A stretch of DNA of 64,000 nucleotides from Diabrotica undecimpunctata (taxonomy: Eukaryota > Arthropoda > Insecta > Coleoptera > Chrysomelidae). The DNA is taken from contig NC_092803.1 of the NCBI RefSeq assembly GCF_040954645.1, forward strand, positions 125,749,461 through 125,813,460, written 5' to 3'. Below, piece by piece: positions 10,512 through 22,166 of the stretch (within the stretch, counting starts at the first letter, position 1; each line of letters begins with the position of its first letter). The notes below the pieces were generated by a model. The model ran no database searches. It was not told where the DNA came from and saw only the letters and a list, made by a program, of their open reading frames with translations. Position numbers and translations under genes: made by a program.

Positions 10512-12599
10512 CTTCATAATCTTGTGCTATCACTAGTTGATCATCTGCAAATGACAAAGTGTATATGCTAATGTTGTTAATCGGCATTCCCATATTTCTA
10601 CACTTGCGCTTCCACAGTTTTAGAGGTTGTTCTAGATAAATTTGAAATAATGTCGGGGAAAGACAGCAGTCCTGCTTAAGGCCTTTTTATATTTGCAATC
10701 CACTTGACAGATTATTTCCAACCTTTACCTTTGAGTTAGCATTAGCGTGCAGTGTTTTCGTCGCTTTATTAAATTCATGCTTATATTTACTTTTTATAAC
10801 ACTTCCCATAATTTATAATGTGGTACGCTATCATAAGCTTTTCGTAGGTGTGCATACAATAAATGCACTTCTTGATTAACGGCTATTTTCTTTTCAATAA
10901 TCTGTGTAATGCAAAAAAATGGTCAACAGTAGATCTACCTGCCTCAAATCCTGCCTGTTCCTCAGCCTCTAAGTCTTTATATTCGCTTTCTATTCTGTTT
11001 TAATTACTTTTTCGTATATTCTACTGATCTAGTTTATCACGGCAATGCTTCTGTAATTGTCACATTAATCCCTTCTGCCTTTTTTGTGTATAGTGGATAT
11101 GAATGATATCTTCCACTTCTCTGGGGTTGTCATTTCATTAATGCAGTTTTGGATCAGTTTGGCTAAATTTGTATATAGTTTGGTTGTACCGTGTTTAATT
11201 AACTCTGCAGAGATGTTACCTGGACCCGGTGCTTTGTTATTTTTTTGGAGATCTACATACATCTTCCACTTCCTTCGTTGTTATCCGTATGGGCGAAGTT
11301 AAAATATTTATATTTTGTGTTTCGTTGCTGTCTTTAAATAGTGGTCCATCTTCCCTTAGGAGTTTCTCAAAATATTGGTCCCAGCCATCCATTGTTATTG
11401 TTGACACTATGTCTCTCTTCTGATCTTGTTGTAAAGATTTTAAAACTCTTCAACTTTCTGTGTTTCTTCGCCAACCTAGATGTGAATTAATCATGTTACA
11501 CTTTTGTTGCCATGCTTCATTTTTCTTCCGACATATCATTTTTCGTACTTTAGCTTGAGACTCATTGTAGATTATTTTATCCGTTATATTCTTTCTATTT
11601 AAGAATTTTTGATATTGGTCTCTTTTCTTCTTTATTTTTTGTTCTATTTTTTCGTCAAGCCAATATGAAAGTTTTCTTTGATTCTGGATTTGGTATCAAA
11701 TGGCTTCTGCTATTGCCTCCTGGAGACACCTTTTTATGTGAGTATTATGTTCTTCATTATTATTAAATTGTTTATTTTCCAGCTTTTGATTTAATCTATT
11801 TCTGCATAATTTTCTCACGCTTTCTTGTTCTAAGCTGATTAGGTAATACTTCTTCTGTATTTCTTTCTCCCTTTCATTTCCTTTTTTTTCTTCTTTAGGT
11901 TTATTTACTCCAAATGTGATCTTAGCTTTTAATAAGTGATGATCGCTTCCACAGGTAGCTACTCTCAATACTCTTACATCTTGTACAATCATATTTGTCT
12001 TTTGTCGTATGATTGTGTAGTTTAGGATTGATTTTAACCCTCTCGTATTTTGCGTCCATGTATATTTGTGTATGTCTCTGTGTTGAAAAAATCCATTTGC
12101 AATTTTCGTTTCATTTTGTTCGCATAATGATATTAGTCTGGTACCATTATCATTTACGTTGTCCTCTCCAAATTGACCTATAACTGCTTTATGAAGTTTT
12201 TTTTCCAGTCTGCTTTATGAAGTTTTTTTTTCCAGTTCTGCTGTTTAAGTCTCCCAAGATGATAATTTGTCGAGATGTGCCGAATTTTGCAACCTCTAAA
12301 TTCAATTTCTCAAAAAAATCGTTTTTAATGTTTACTGGTGCGTCATCATTTACTGCATATCCATCCAAGATTGTGCATTTGTGTCCTCTAATTGTAAGGT
12401 TCATTTTTATCAGTCTCTCGTTTATGGCCTCCCAAGTAGTTATGTATTTCCTTAGCTTCTTACGTATTAATATGGCAACACCTTGTTGAGTTTTTTTCCC
12501 CTTTGGTACTCCGCTGTAGAAGTGATCATATTTTCCGATGTTTTCTGATCATTGGCCCTTTCGTTTTGTTTCGGTGATTACTGTGATATTTATTTATTT

Positions 12600-13600
12600 A
12601 TTTTTATATTATTTTATTTTATGTAGATATTAAAATTATGTAGATATTTTATTTTTATTATATTTATGGTGAACCCCATTTTGATTACTCTTTTACTAAC
12701 TTCCTAATCATATATGTAGTTTATAGAATCAATCGCATGCGAATAAGAGACCAGACAAACGGATATTAGACAAACAGTACTGATCAACTTTAATAAACAT
12801 GTTTGTATACAAGTTCTAAAGTTGATATCTACTTATTTATTCTACTAACTATACTAACTATATTTATAATACTTTTTAAACATCTTGTACATAAATACTA
12901 AACTGTACAGGAGACAGGTAGCAGTCAAGTATCTCAAAGTGCTTCTATAATAAGCGCGAATTAACAATTTTAATTTAAAAAGTTATAGTATTAAACGCCA
13001 GCTGTGCTCTTAGATGATAATTTAAGTTTTATTTTTAGTTTTAACAAAGCAATTCAAATGATATTTGTCAAGCTTAAAGATATAAGTTCTGTAAGTATTT
13101 TTACTTATAAGGAAATTTGTTTGGTTTCTTTTCTGTGAAAAGCTATTAATTTTTGTCGCAAATTTCACATATTCCCTTGTCAGCAAAAAAAGTATTGGAA
13201 ATAAATCAATCTTGGTAAAATAAAATTTTAAGAAGTTATTCTTAAAAGTTTTCTCCTAAAACTTTATACGGTAACGTGTCCGAATCAATTATCTGTCACC
13301 TGTAACATCCATGAACTGACTAGCCAACTTTCAAAGACCACTTTACTTTAAGATATAGCTTCTGTGACAAAATAAAATATAGACTGGGACATTTCAGAAA
13401 ACGAATATTATTTAGAAAGGAAAGTTTAAATTTAAAAATGTTCGATATGTTTTGGATAAATAAACTAAACATATTCTACATTGCATTTTAGGGTTAAATC
13501 GAATTCCAATTGACAGTCAATCTTAAAAAAATAAAAGACACAAAAAACAGTGAACAAGTAAAAAAATAATAAGTGATGGATTCGACCGTTACTTGATGTA
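12600..13600. other. No gene recognised
   Basis: AT-rich DNA, starting with TTTAT-rich low-complexity sequence at 12580-12670. I find no frame or repeat pair that I can support. Confidence 0.45.
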
Positions 13601-13683
13601 AATTCATTTTATCTAACAATAAAACAATGAAAAGTTTTATTTTCAACACATCCACAAAATTTATTTTAAATTATTATCACTAC

Positions 13684-13716
13684 AGCTGTTTCGGCAAGAG
13701 TTCCTTTCTTAAGTGA
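13684..13716 (-). other. Penelope-associated stem motif, decayed
   Basis: On the minus strand CTTAAGA is followed by AAGGAACTCTTGCC, GAAACAGCTG. The spacing imitates a hammerhead (CUGANGA, stem, GAAAC), but position 5 is U instead of G and the middle does not form a good stem. It lies about 230 bp upstream of the GIY-YIG fragment, on the other strand. I read it as a relic, not a ribozyme. Confidence 0.3.
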
Positions 13717-13947
13717 CATATTTTTGGTATGTATTTACACTTTATAGTCTCTAACTGAATAACTTAAGGAGGGGAGTCAGGTTGGTCATTTAGACTTATG
13801 TCAATATTTTTTAATTTGTTAATTTCCACAGATTATAATAAAGATAACTTAAGGCCTTTACTTTGGATGTGAAGAATTTAAAATTCGTCATTAAAAGAAT
13901 GATTATGGTATAGAACGTGAAGAAGAAGCTAAAAGAAAAAGCAAATA

Positions 13948-14097
13948 CACAGCGATGTACACAAACTTAAATGTGGCGACTGCCCAAAAACATACATAGG
14001 TCAAACTAGTAGAACTTTTATGAGACGTATAGCAGAACATAGAGAGGCTTTTAATAATAGAAAAACGCACGTACGTACGCACTTCACCTTTGAGTGA
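13948..14097 (+). pseudogene. Penelope-like retroelement GIY-YIG endonuclease fragment
   Basis: A 49-codon frame ending in TGA reads HKLKCGDCPKTYIGQTSRTF, MRRIAEHREAF, then HVRTHFTFE. Penelope C-terminal endonucleases share (V/I)YKL.C..CP..YIGQT.R....RI.EH. The YIG half, the CxxC pair and the conserved Arg and Glu-His are present. The first Tyr of GIY is replaced by His. No Penelope RT is detectable upstream. Known biology: Penelope elements can carry hammerhead ribozymes, which makes this relic relevant to the ribozyme elements elsewhere in the window. Confidence 0.75.
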
Positions 14098-14099
14098 AG

Positions 14100-14700
14100 T
14101 GTTAAAAACAAAAGTTTTCAGTGTTTTATTGTTAGATAAAAAGATATATATATATATGGAATAAGGCAAATCGACAAGAAATCTATATAAGGGTGAAAGG
14201 GAAAGTCGGACAGATTTCGTATGTGTGGAAGAAGCTATCTAAAAGAGGTGAACAACGGTAAAGTGATAGAGGTTGAGTGTGTAGCTCGTCAACTCCGACC
14301 GGTAATAGTAGATAAAAAGATAAAGTTGAGGCGAAAAAGAAAGCAAATAGAACATAAGAAAATCAAGTAAGAAAATAAAGTAAAAGTCTTCAAGAGTAGA
14401 ATCCTGAAACAACAGCATAGCTGTCGTATGAGTAGGAAAGTAATTGTTAGGAAAAATATCTGGTAAAGGACATGGGTTGTTTAATTTTTCACTTGCGAAA
14501 AACAATTTTATATTTCCAACTGTATTAATTCATATAAGTCTCAACCTCAATATTAAAAATCATTACCTTAAGTCAACCCTTAGTAATACTTCCTACTCCC
14601 ACTTTAACCCTACCCTTAAAAAATATACATACATACCTTATAAAATGAAAAATCCACAAGGAAACTAAGTTCCTGTGTTTGGCTGTATACCATATATTAA
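14100..14700. other. No gene recognised
   Basis: There is a short (TA)n near 14145. The phrase CCACAAGGAAACTAAGTTCC at 14653 recurs in inverted orientation near 29380 with small changes, so it belongs to an unnamed dispersed repeat. Confidence 0.4.
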
Positions 14701-14703
14701 AAA

Positions 14704-14890
14704 TTTTGAATAAAATCCTTTATAAAAAGGTATATAAAAAACCCAGTTGGGCTATGTTAAATTGGCAAAACGTTTTCGGAATAAGTATTCCATCATCAGT
14801 ACCCTAAAAGTATTGCCAAAACGTTTTGCCAATTTAACATAGCCCAACTGGGTTTTTTATATACCTTTTTATAAAGGATTTTATTCAAAA
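14704..14890. mobile_element. Foldback element with perfect 73-bp arms
   Basis: 14704-14776 and 14818-14890 are exact inverted copies by eye. Each carries CCCAGTTGGGCTATG and GGCAAAACGTTTT, and they surround a 41-bp spacer. The spacer plus left arm encode, on the minus strand, a hammerhead-like core (14774-14799). A related single-arm copy lies at 49330-49412. I find no clear TSD. Perfect arms mean either recent formation or conversion between arms. Confidence 0.85.
14774..14799 (-). ncRNA. Hammerhead-like ribozyme core
   Basis: The minus strand reads CTGATGA, T, GGAATA, CT, TATTCC, GAAA. Stem II is a perfect 6-bp helix closed by two bases, and all conserved core bases on this side are present. 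The 3' side (AACGTTTTGGC) lacks a clean UH cleavage triplet, so activity is doubtful. The related copy at 49385-49411 keeps the stem with altered loop sequence. Confidence 0.5.
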
Positions 14891-14911
14891 AATGAAAAAT
14901 ATACTCTCTCT

Positions 14912-15055
14912 CGACTGTTGACTGCCGGTAGAAGAAGGACATCGTGGTTGAAGAACATCAGACAGTGGACAGAAATAGCTACCATACATCTATTTAGAGC
15001 AGCTGTCAACAAAGTTGTATGGACCAACGTGATTGCCAACATCCACAGAGCATAG
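14912..15055 (+). pseudogene. LINE C-terminal tail fragment
   Basis: Forty-seven codons end in TAG: GRRRTSWLKNIRQWTEIATI, HLFRAAVNKVVWTNVIANI, HRA. This is the conserved LINE tail also seen at 609-1004 and 45488-45898. Everything upstream is lost, and the foldback element at 14704-14890 sits directly before it. Confidence 0.75.
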
Positions 15056-15089
15056 GCACCAAGAGAAGAAGCAATAGACGCTGTTCTCC

Positions 15090-15235
15090 CCGATCTGCGT
15101 TTGTCTGTCAAAAATGTATGTTTTAACACCTCTCTCTGGTTGTGGCGATCGCAACCAAAAAAACTTTTTCTCTCCGCTCTGCGTGTTCATGTTAAAAACG
15201 CATGTTTTGACACCTCTCTCTGATTTTTGTTCTAT
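15090..15235 (+). repeat. Imperfect tandem duplication
   Basis: Two units share CTCTGCGT or ATCTGCGT, then GTATGTTTTAACACCTCTCT / GCATGTTTTGACACCTCTCT. The spacing is about 70 bp. No coding meaning is evident. Confidence 0.6.
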
Positions 15236-15645
15236 TAGCAACAAGACGAAAATACCGCGAATTCTTCTTTGCTGTTGAATCGCATAGACAGAAGACGCAG
15301 TGTTTAACTCTTCGATCCTAGTGTTCGTGCTTTATAGAAAATAGATATTTCGATATTTTAGTTACCAAAAAACAGTACCGCGAGACACATATGCAAAACT
15401 ACCGCTAAATACATCTCCCCTCATATGAGAAGCAACCGCGTATGAGTATCGCGAAGCCTGCTTATTTATCTGAATACCGTGAGTGTGTATAACAGTGATA
15501 TTGATAAGCGTTTTGATAAACTTAAATTGGCTATTATCTGTATAATCCTTAAGTACCTCTCCTAATTAAGTTAAACCAGCCCTATTTAATACAGTTCTTA
15601 TCCTTTGAAAGTATATTTTTAATTTCACATAAGTACACGATTTTT
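15236..15645. other. No gene recognised
   Basis: Mixed-composition sequence without a recognisable frame. It precedes a LINE tail that starts near 15650. Confidence 0.4.
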
Positions 15646-15649
15646 CTAC

Positions 15650-15856
15650 AACAACCTTCTGGAAAAAACCCGATGGCAGAGGGTCAGTTTGACAAACAAA
15701 AAAAAAGATAGAAAGCTGTAGTAAATAGTGATCTACATAAGATGGATGTACAACAATGAGTGACAGCTGCATAGGACAGACAAGAGTGAAGGAAAATAGT
15801 AAACGCGCCAAGATTCACTTAGAGTTGTCGAGCCAAGAGAGAAGAAGAAGATGTTC
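15650..15856 (+). pseudogene. LINE 3' tail fragment
   Basis: The readable end is SKRAKIHLELSSQERRRR (about 15800-15850), matching LINE tails of the form AKTHLGLSSQ. Upstream text (DSCIGQTRVKENSKRA) corresponds to AQDR..W+. The same tail occurs reversed at 45330-45440. Stops separate the pieces. Confidence 0.55.
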
Positions 15857-15859
15857 AAT

Positions 15860-16248
15860 ATTAAGGCATTTTGGAATTAATTTAGTGAGTGATCGCTAAT
15901 ATAGCTTGTATTACTGGTTTTGTAGTATGAAATTATTGCTACATTCATATTGCGACATTGCTATATCAGTTGCACACCATTTTAAACCTTTTTTATTGGC
16001 AAAAGTCTCGGCGGTAAAAATGGAAGCATAATTTGAGAGTCTATGCTTTTAATATAAATTATGCTTGAAACAAAAAATGCAGAACCTATACTTTTCTTCA
16101 TTTTTGACTCATGGGTATATATTTTAGTTAAGTTCGATCTGAGACAATTCAGAATAGATTTTATCATGGCTTGGTAAAGGACGTTACATTCTGAATACTG
16201 CAGGAGTAAGATGGTAGGTTTGTGAATTAGAGTATCGAAATCTTGTGC

Positions 16249-16254
<6 letters not shown>
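15860..16254. other. No gene recognised
   Basis: AT-rich sequence between a LINE tail and an (AT)n tract. I see nothing that I can support. Confidence 0.4.

Positions 16255-16310
<56 letters not shown>
16255..16310. repeat. (AT)n microsatellite
   Basis: About 56 bp of AT dinucleotides. Confidence 0.97.
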
Positions 16311-16312
<2 letters not shown>

Positions 16313-17080
16313 ACATATCAGTTGTATATTCATTTCTTGGTGTTCCTACCCTATACGTGATATTACCATAAAAGACCTATATCGGTTACATTAATCCGAA
16401 AAAATAAAAATAAACTAAAGTTTTTAGGCGGACGCAATTTACTTTTGTTTGTAAATGACCTTAAAACCAACATAAACCTTGTCCAAATATACTGCAATTA
16501 ACATTTTACATTCCCTTTCAAGAGACTACATTTAAATTAGATACACACAAAAGACAAAAGCCAAAAGACAAAAGACAAAAAAAAGTGCAAAAATATGGGA
16601 ATTCACTTTTGTTCTTTTAAATTTTCAGTTATTTATAAAATCTTTGTAAAAACTCTTCTTGCAAGAGTGTATATTAATTAAAAATCTGACTTTAATTATT
16701 CTGCATATATGTTTTTATAATTTATGTATATTCCCAGCACAGTTCGCTACGGAAAGTGCAAATATTCATTTAACTTAGTCGTGTGGAATTTTTATTGTTT
16801 CATTCAGATTTTATATTTGTTTTTATTCAGTTTTACATTTACATTAACATATATTGTTAAATAATAGTACAAACCTTTTGTAAACCGGTCATTACCAAGT
16901 GATGAAACGTATATATCACACAAACCTGCAACAAAAAATTATATGTTATAGAGTTAATTTTTACTGCAAATCGCTTCAAAATTCTTAATTATTCAAATCG
17001 ATTTAAGTTGGATTAAAAAATATATAATATGACTAATCAATGATCATGAAATAATAATGATAATGATAATCATGAAAGTG
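16311..17080. other. No gene recognised
   Basis: AT-rich sequence. Short tandem pieces occur at 16550-16580 (GACAAAAG repeated four times) and at 17055-17080 (ATAATGATAATG). Confidence 0.4.
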
Positions 17081-17089
17081 CCATCCTCA

Positions 17090-17675
17090 AACTAAGCAAG
17101 GTTCAAAGACTGGCGTGCCTCAGAATCCCAGGAACTATAAGAAGCACACCAAAAGCAGCTATGGGGCCCTACCGGACCTCCCTCCCTTACACATTGTTAT
17201 AAGAAGGGAAGTGAGAATGTGATATTATAGACAGAAAAAAACCTGAGCAATATAAAAATTAGATATACTGAATGGATATCTGACCATAGACATGATACCC
17301 AAATATAGACCTTAGATACCATTCCAAATGGAAACTTGGAATTTAACGGTTTTAGAGAGAAAAATGCAGAGGAAATACACACTTCAGGGTTATGCATGGT
17401 ACTCAGTCCAAAACTGCAGAAGGGTCAGATGCATGAATATTCAATAGTGGTGAAAATTTGAACAAGTCTATTCCACTAGGAATATACCTTTGTACTTCAG
17501 GCAGAGATTTTTGCAATTTTCTAGTGTGCATAGCCTTTCAAACTAAAGCGGATCAATTATGCACAGATAGCTAAGCAATCATGGGGACTCTTAAAAGCCC
17601 GTGTGGGAATGCTAAGAGAAACTCGACAGTCGGAACATAATAGTGTTACACTGGTATGGGTTCCAGGTCACCGGA
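17090..17675 (+). pseudogene. Jockey/R1-like LINE, RNase H region remnant
   Basis: Pieces in several frames are KLSKVQRLACLRIPGTIRST and PKAAMG (end of the RT region). About 300 bp on comes SKTAEGSDA then NSGENLNKSIPLGIY (RNase H start, family TDGSK), and finally RETRQSEHNSVTLVWVPGH (the VPGH motif at the RNase H end). The order matches ORF2 of RNase-H-bearing LINEs. The first catalytic Asp position reads TQSK and several stops occur, so it is dead. Confidence 0.7.
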
Positions 17676-17699
17676 AATACAGGCTGTTCCAAGATGTTT

Positions 17700-18000
17700 T
17701 GAACAGCCTATAATTTAGAAAGTAATAAATATTTTTATTTAAAAATTGGGAAATGTTAATTGGACCGACCGAATATTTTCAACTGATGTATATATGAGAT
17801 ACGTCTCGTCATCACGGGCGTTGTAAACGACATTAAAGTGGAAATATTAAATGGATTATGGGAGTGAAGGTTAGGTTCACCGAAAGTTTTTTTATCTCAA
17901 ATTCAACGGTGTACCACAATGAGGGTGTAAAAGAGGGTAAAAAGCATTGATTCGAAGGCAACATAACTCTCACTGGGAAAATATACCCGGTCAAAAATAT
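17700..18000. other. Short inverted repeat and unassigned DNA
   Basis: AGGCTGTTC at 17682 is repeated as GAACAGCCT at 17701. Beyond this hairpin I find no gene or element end. Confidence 0.4.
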
Positions 18001-18002
18001 AG

Positions 18003-18345
18003 CAATTACTGATCAAATAAAAGAAACAAGGTGCCGCATTGAAACGGCACGATCAACTTTTAACAGAATGAGAAAACGTTTCTGTAATCGCAATATCAAT
18101 ATAACGCTTTCAATAAGAATGCTTTGAAAATATCATGGACGGATCGCACAACAAACGCATAATTTCTCGAACAACTAGGAAAACAATGTGAAGTTTTAAA
18201 TTGCATAAAAATCAGGAAGTTGGAATACTTGAATACACTTACCTCGAGCGAAAAATTTGAAAACGAATTAGTATTACTAAAATAGACAATTAGATAAAAG
18301 AACGAGCCACCACTCCCTCAAATTTACAAATAAAATGGTGGAACT
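18003..18345 (+). pseudogene. LINE thumb/tail fragment
   Basis: IKETRCRIETARSTFNRMRK and RFCNRNINITLSIRML correspond to the LINE thumb (EI..RIE.ARS.F..M). After a deletion of the YGxExW block come ISWTDRTTNA and CIKIRKLEYLNTLTSSEKFE, corresponding to RILKISWTD....VL.......KLEYLGH. Stops are present. The family is the same as 45488-46578. Confidence 0.7.
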
Positions 18346-18349
18346 GTAG

Positions 18350-19828
18350 GTGACCGTATATACAACATACGCGCCCCTATCGGAATGGTAAACACAGTTA
18401 CGGGCGAAATAAGACAAAAATTTACTCTAGTTAACAGTTTTTTAGCAGATAGTCAAAAACATATTCCTAAAATAACCTGTAAGAATTCAATGTTATAATG
18501 TGTTCTATTTAAAAAACACAACTTTGGTTCATTCCGTTGTACTGACTGACCCTGTATAATCGTAAATAAATTGCACCCTATACAATAGGCAAAAAATACT
18601 ATTTTAAAAATTAGCTTATCTAATAAATGTTTCTCTTAAATTTTGTAACATAATTTGGAAAAATTTATTTAACACAAAAACAATTGAATTTATAAATAAG
18701 TTAGAATAGCGACCAATTACAAATAAGCCTCAATGTCATGAATGCAAACTTACAATTTTCATTTTTGACAATTATATTGCCAAAAACTAAAATTTTGTTT
18801 AAACGTTTAAGATTTATTTATCATTGATAGATGCCTGAACAAATGTAACAAGTATATGGAAAATTAAATTAAAATGTGATATTTTACTGGTTTTATAAAT
18901 AAACTATAGAGAAATAATATAATTATAATTTTGCTTAGATTTTGAATTTCTGATCTTTTGTTTAAATTGTTATCACTTCTGCTAATACAAACCATTTCTA
19001 AAAAAGTTCTTTTGAATTTACTACCTTCATTGCAAAAAATTTCAATGTTATCAAAATCCATGTAATATGGTCTTTGTCGATTACATGCTCTTAGTTAGCT
19101 TGTCAAGATGAGTAAATTTAAAATATGTATATTTATGATTTTTAATATTATTTTTATTATAAAAATTGCGAAATAGGTACACGAAATGTTTGGTTTTGCT
19201 TATTACTACTGTTTTGTTTTTTAAAATTAATAACAAAAATTTTAGTTCTAAATCAAGATTAGAAAAGTGGTTTGTTTTCTTTTATCTCATCTAAATTAAC
19301 ATATTTTGCGTATTTTTGTAAAAAAGAGAGCTCGAAGTATTATTTCCGGATCGCTTGTTTTTCGGAGTGAATATTATCGTAGAAGATACCTTTATTGGAA
19401 ACATGGTTTTATGTTTCAGCTTTTGTTTCCCACGTTTGTTATTTTTCAATATTGAAAAAGAAGAATTACTGAATTAACATACATTTTCATATTACTAAAA
19501 AATTTGTTTTGTACATGAAATTTTAAAATATCCTTTTTATTTAAAAATATTAAAAATAATGAAAATTCATCAATCTTACAATGGATATTTGTTCGTTTTG
19601 TAATAATCTATATATTCTGGATGTCTATTTGCATACAGTTTACTAATATTTTATTCTTTTTAATATTCAATTTAAATGAAGATTTAAGATGAAGATTATT
19701 TTTCTTCTGTGTTAAATCCATTAAGTAACTTTAACCTTTTTAATTTATTTCTGGTCATTACGAATTATCAATTATCATTTTTATGTTTAGCAATTATTTC
19801 GTTTATTTGGTTTTATTTATTGTGACTA

Positions 19829-19833
<5 letters not shown>
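18350..19833. other. No gene recognised
   Basis: Very AT-rich DNA (long T/A runs). Open frames here are under 70 codons and low in complexity. Confidence 0.45.
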
Positions 19834-19927
<94 letters not shown>

Positions 19928-19935
19928 GTATATTG
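19834..19935. repeat. (AT)n microsatellite
   Basis: AT dinucleotides broken by ACAT near 19868 and by GTAT at the right end. Confidence 0.95.
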
Positions 19936-20224
19936 CTTCTAAAATTTAAATAATATTTTCATAATTAAATAAATTAATTTATTATTTATTTATGACTTAT
20001 ATTTAAAACAAAGAAACAAAGTGTATATGTTATAATAATAGGACTTGTTCATCAGCCGCCATGTCCTTCGTATAGTTTTGATCAAGGATTTAATATTTAA
20101 CTCATACGACACTGGTTTATAAATTTATAAAGAAATATTTATAAAATAAATACATTGTTTATATAGAAATAAAGGCTTTTCAATAATATAGATTGTCTTT
20201 GAATGATTTAGAGCGTGTATTACT

Positions 20225-20429
20225 CATAGACATATAATACAAGATAGACTTACTGCTGCAATACAGTCGCGTTCTCCCAGTGCCACCGAGAAAACTGACG
20301 CAAAGCAGTCCCTGAGACCACGTGACCTTGGTGCAGGTGCAGGGACTGCTTTGGGTCAGTTTTCTCTATCACACTGGATGAATGAGTTGGTATTGCAACG
20401 ATCAGTGTATCTTGTATTATACGTCTATG
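20225..20429. mobile_element. Hairpin MITE, copy 1
   Basis: A 205-bp foldback. The left end CATAGACATATAATACAAGA pairs with the right end CTTGTATTATACGTCTATG, and inner AGAAAACTGACGCAAAGCAG pairs with CTGCTTTGGGTCAGTTTTCT. It has no coding capacity. A diverged second copy lies 240 bp downstream. Confidence 0.8.
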
Positions 20430-20670
20430 GTATCATTCTGACATTCTCTCTAACGACATAGTTTCGTTGTTCGTTTTCGTACAGGTATGATAATAATAGT
20501 AAATTATACAAATAGATTTTCCAAATTAGTCACTTTTTTCTTAATTTTTGTGTTTCTTTTTTTTTATTACTACACTTTCTTTGTATTCTTTATCTTAATT
20601 ATGTGTTTACATGCAGTTTATTGTTATTTATATTACTAACCCAACATAACATGTTTTTGTTTACAAACGG

Positions 20671-20934
20671 TCTACAATACAGTCGCGTTTTCCCAGTGCG
20701 ACAGAGAAAACTGAAGCAAAGCAGTTTCTGCATCTCTTTCTAATTTACGGTGTTTATGTTTATGTTTATTTACGACTACGTGACCTAAATGACCAAAATA
20801 AAAATGTCACGTAATCGATAAACCCGGCCCATTAGAAAGAGATGCAGGGACTGCTTTGTGTCAGTTTTCTCTGTCACACCGGGGGAACGGTCTGGCATTG
20901 CAACGATCAGTCTATCTTGTATTATATGTCTATG
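20671..20934. mobile_element. Hairpin MITE, copy 2
   Basis: It shares ACAATACAGTCGCGTTTTCC and the right end ATCTTGTATTATATGTCTATG with copy 1, in the same orientation. The inner arms GCATCTCTTTCTAAT and ATTAGAAAGAGATGC extend the hairpin around a different, longer loop. The left tip is lost (the CATAGACATATAATAC part is absent). Confidence 0.75.
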
Positions 20935-22166
20935 CAAAAAACTGTACTTAAAATGGCTGACGCTATTTTCTGATGAAAAGTCCTATTTAATAAATTATTA
21001 TGTTTGCTTCTAACGCCACCTGAAAACGTATAAACAAACTTTTACTTATGGCATTTACTTTCGACAGGCCCGTCAATATCAGACTAAATACTAAATTAAT
21101 AATAAAATACAAATATTATTTGATAGTTAATTTAACTATCATATAAATATTATATAAATTGAGTAAGTCATTTACAAATTTTTGTTTAAAGCATTTTTAG
21201 TAGCAACCTTTTCTCATTGACTGCCTAATTTTTTGAAATTTGTTTTCTCAAAATATGTTTATATTTTGCAATAAATAATTTTATTATTTGTTATCGATAC
21301 AATATTTGATGTACATAAATTATTAATTATTGATGGTAACTAGTTTTAAATAAGGTTTATTTTATTTATCATTTTTTTACTATATAAACACGAAAGTAAT
21401 AGTGATGGCACAAAAACTATTTTGGAAACAGTAATTTTTCTATTTGTGTATACAAATCTATAAACGATTTTACAATTTTAAAAATATGAACATTAAACTT
21501 TTGATTTATTGTTTTAATTTACGTAGTTTTATTCTGACAATGAACTGCATGTGAATAAATGTTTGTTTACCATGACCTTCAAATTATTTCATAGAAATAT
21601 ACTGACCATTTTTTATATGTAATACACCGAATGCAGCAGTGGCGAATATTACTATTAAACGAATATTTTTAATATAATATAAAAATACAATCATATTTAT
21701 ACTACTAATAAAAAGTTTAGAAACTATTCTGCCAATGGTTATTGGTACTAAAAGCATGGGGGTCACGTTAAGGGTTGCGCCTTAAATTTTTTATCCGAAA
21801 CTGTTACTTTTAAACTGTTTTAGCCGAAATGTACCACGTTGCAAAAAATTAATCTTTATACCTATCCGAAACTTGTGAAAACATACACTTCATGTAAGAA
21901 TGCTGTACTGTGTCAACTTGCCGAAAATGGGGAAAAAGTTTTCCGAAAATGGTACCAATATTTTTGTACGGCATTAGGTCACAGGTCATTATTTTTGTAT
22001 TACCTAGGTAAGGTATAAATGCAGTACAAACGGGTTAAGCTAAAAACTCCCCCACCCCTTGAGTGGTAAGTTTATCTTACCTGTGCCTCACCTGTACTTA
22101 CCGATGAGAATCGGCAGCATAGTTTCTGAAGTTGTTATTACATGTTGTAGTATTCTTTATATGTGG
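20935..22166. other. No gene recognised
   Basis: AT-rich sequence. 21960-22090 is less AT-rich (contains AAAACTCCCCCACCCCTTGA) but has no frame or motif that I can name. Confidence 0.4.

Larger units (their letters stand above)
9640..12590 (-). pseudogene. Long LINE (APE endonuclease, RT and tail), degraded and interrupted
   Basis: This is the longest LINE copy in the window. From the right, the endonuclease reads DHFYSGVPKGKKTQQGVAIL (about 12520), LDGYAVNDDAPVN and IIILGDLNSRTGKK (12189-12404), then the SDH-type end at about 11940 (CGSDHHLLKAKI). The linker and RT fingers follow at 11065-11262 (LQKNNKAPGPGNISAELIKH, EKWKISFISTIHKKG), then broken palm segments down to about 10520. After a 223-bp insertion at 10277-10499 the thumb and tail continue (HCNTYKYLSRKEKNNQARKA, QLRWYGHVQRMSEERLPK, RGRPRLSWREGINREM). 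A T-run at 9731 shifts the final frame. Many stops make it inactive. It is probably RTE-like. Confidence 0.85.

Noticed and set aside
13684..13716. Full hammerhead near the Penelope relic
   Set aside because: The core is CUUAAGA and the middle does not pair well. Kept only as a decayed motif.
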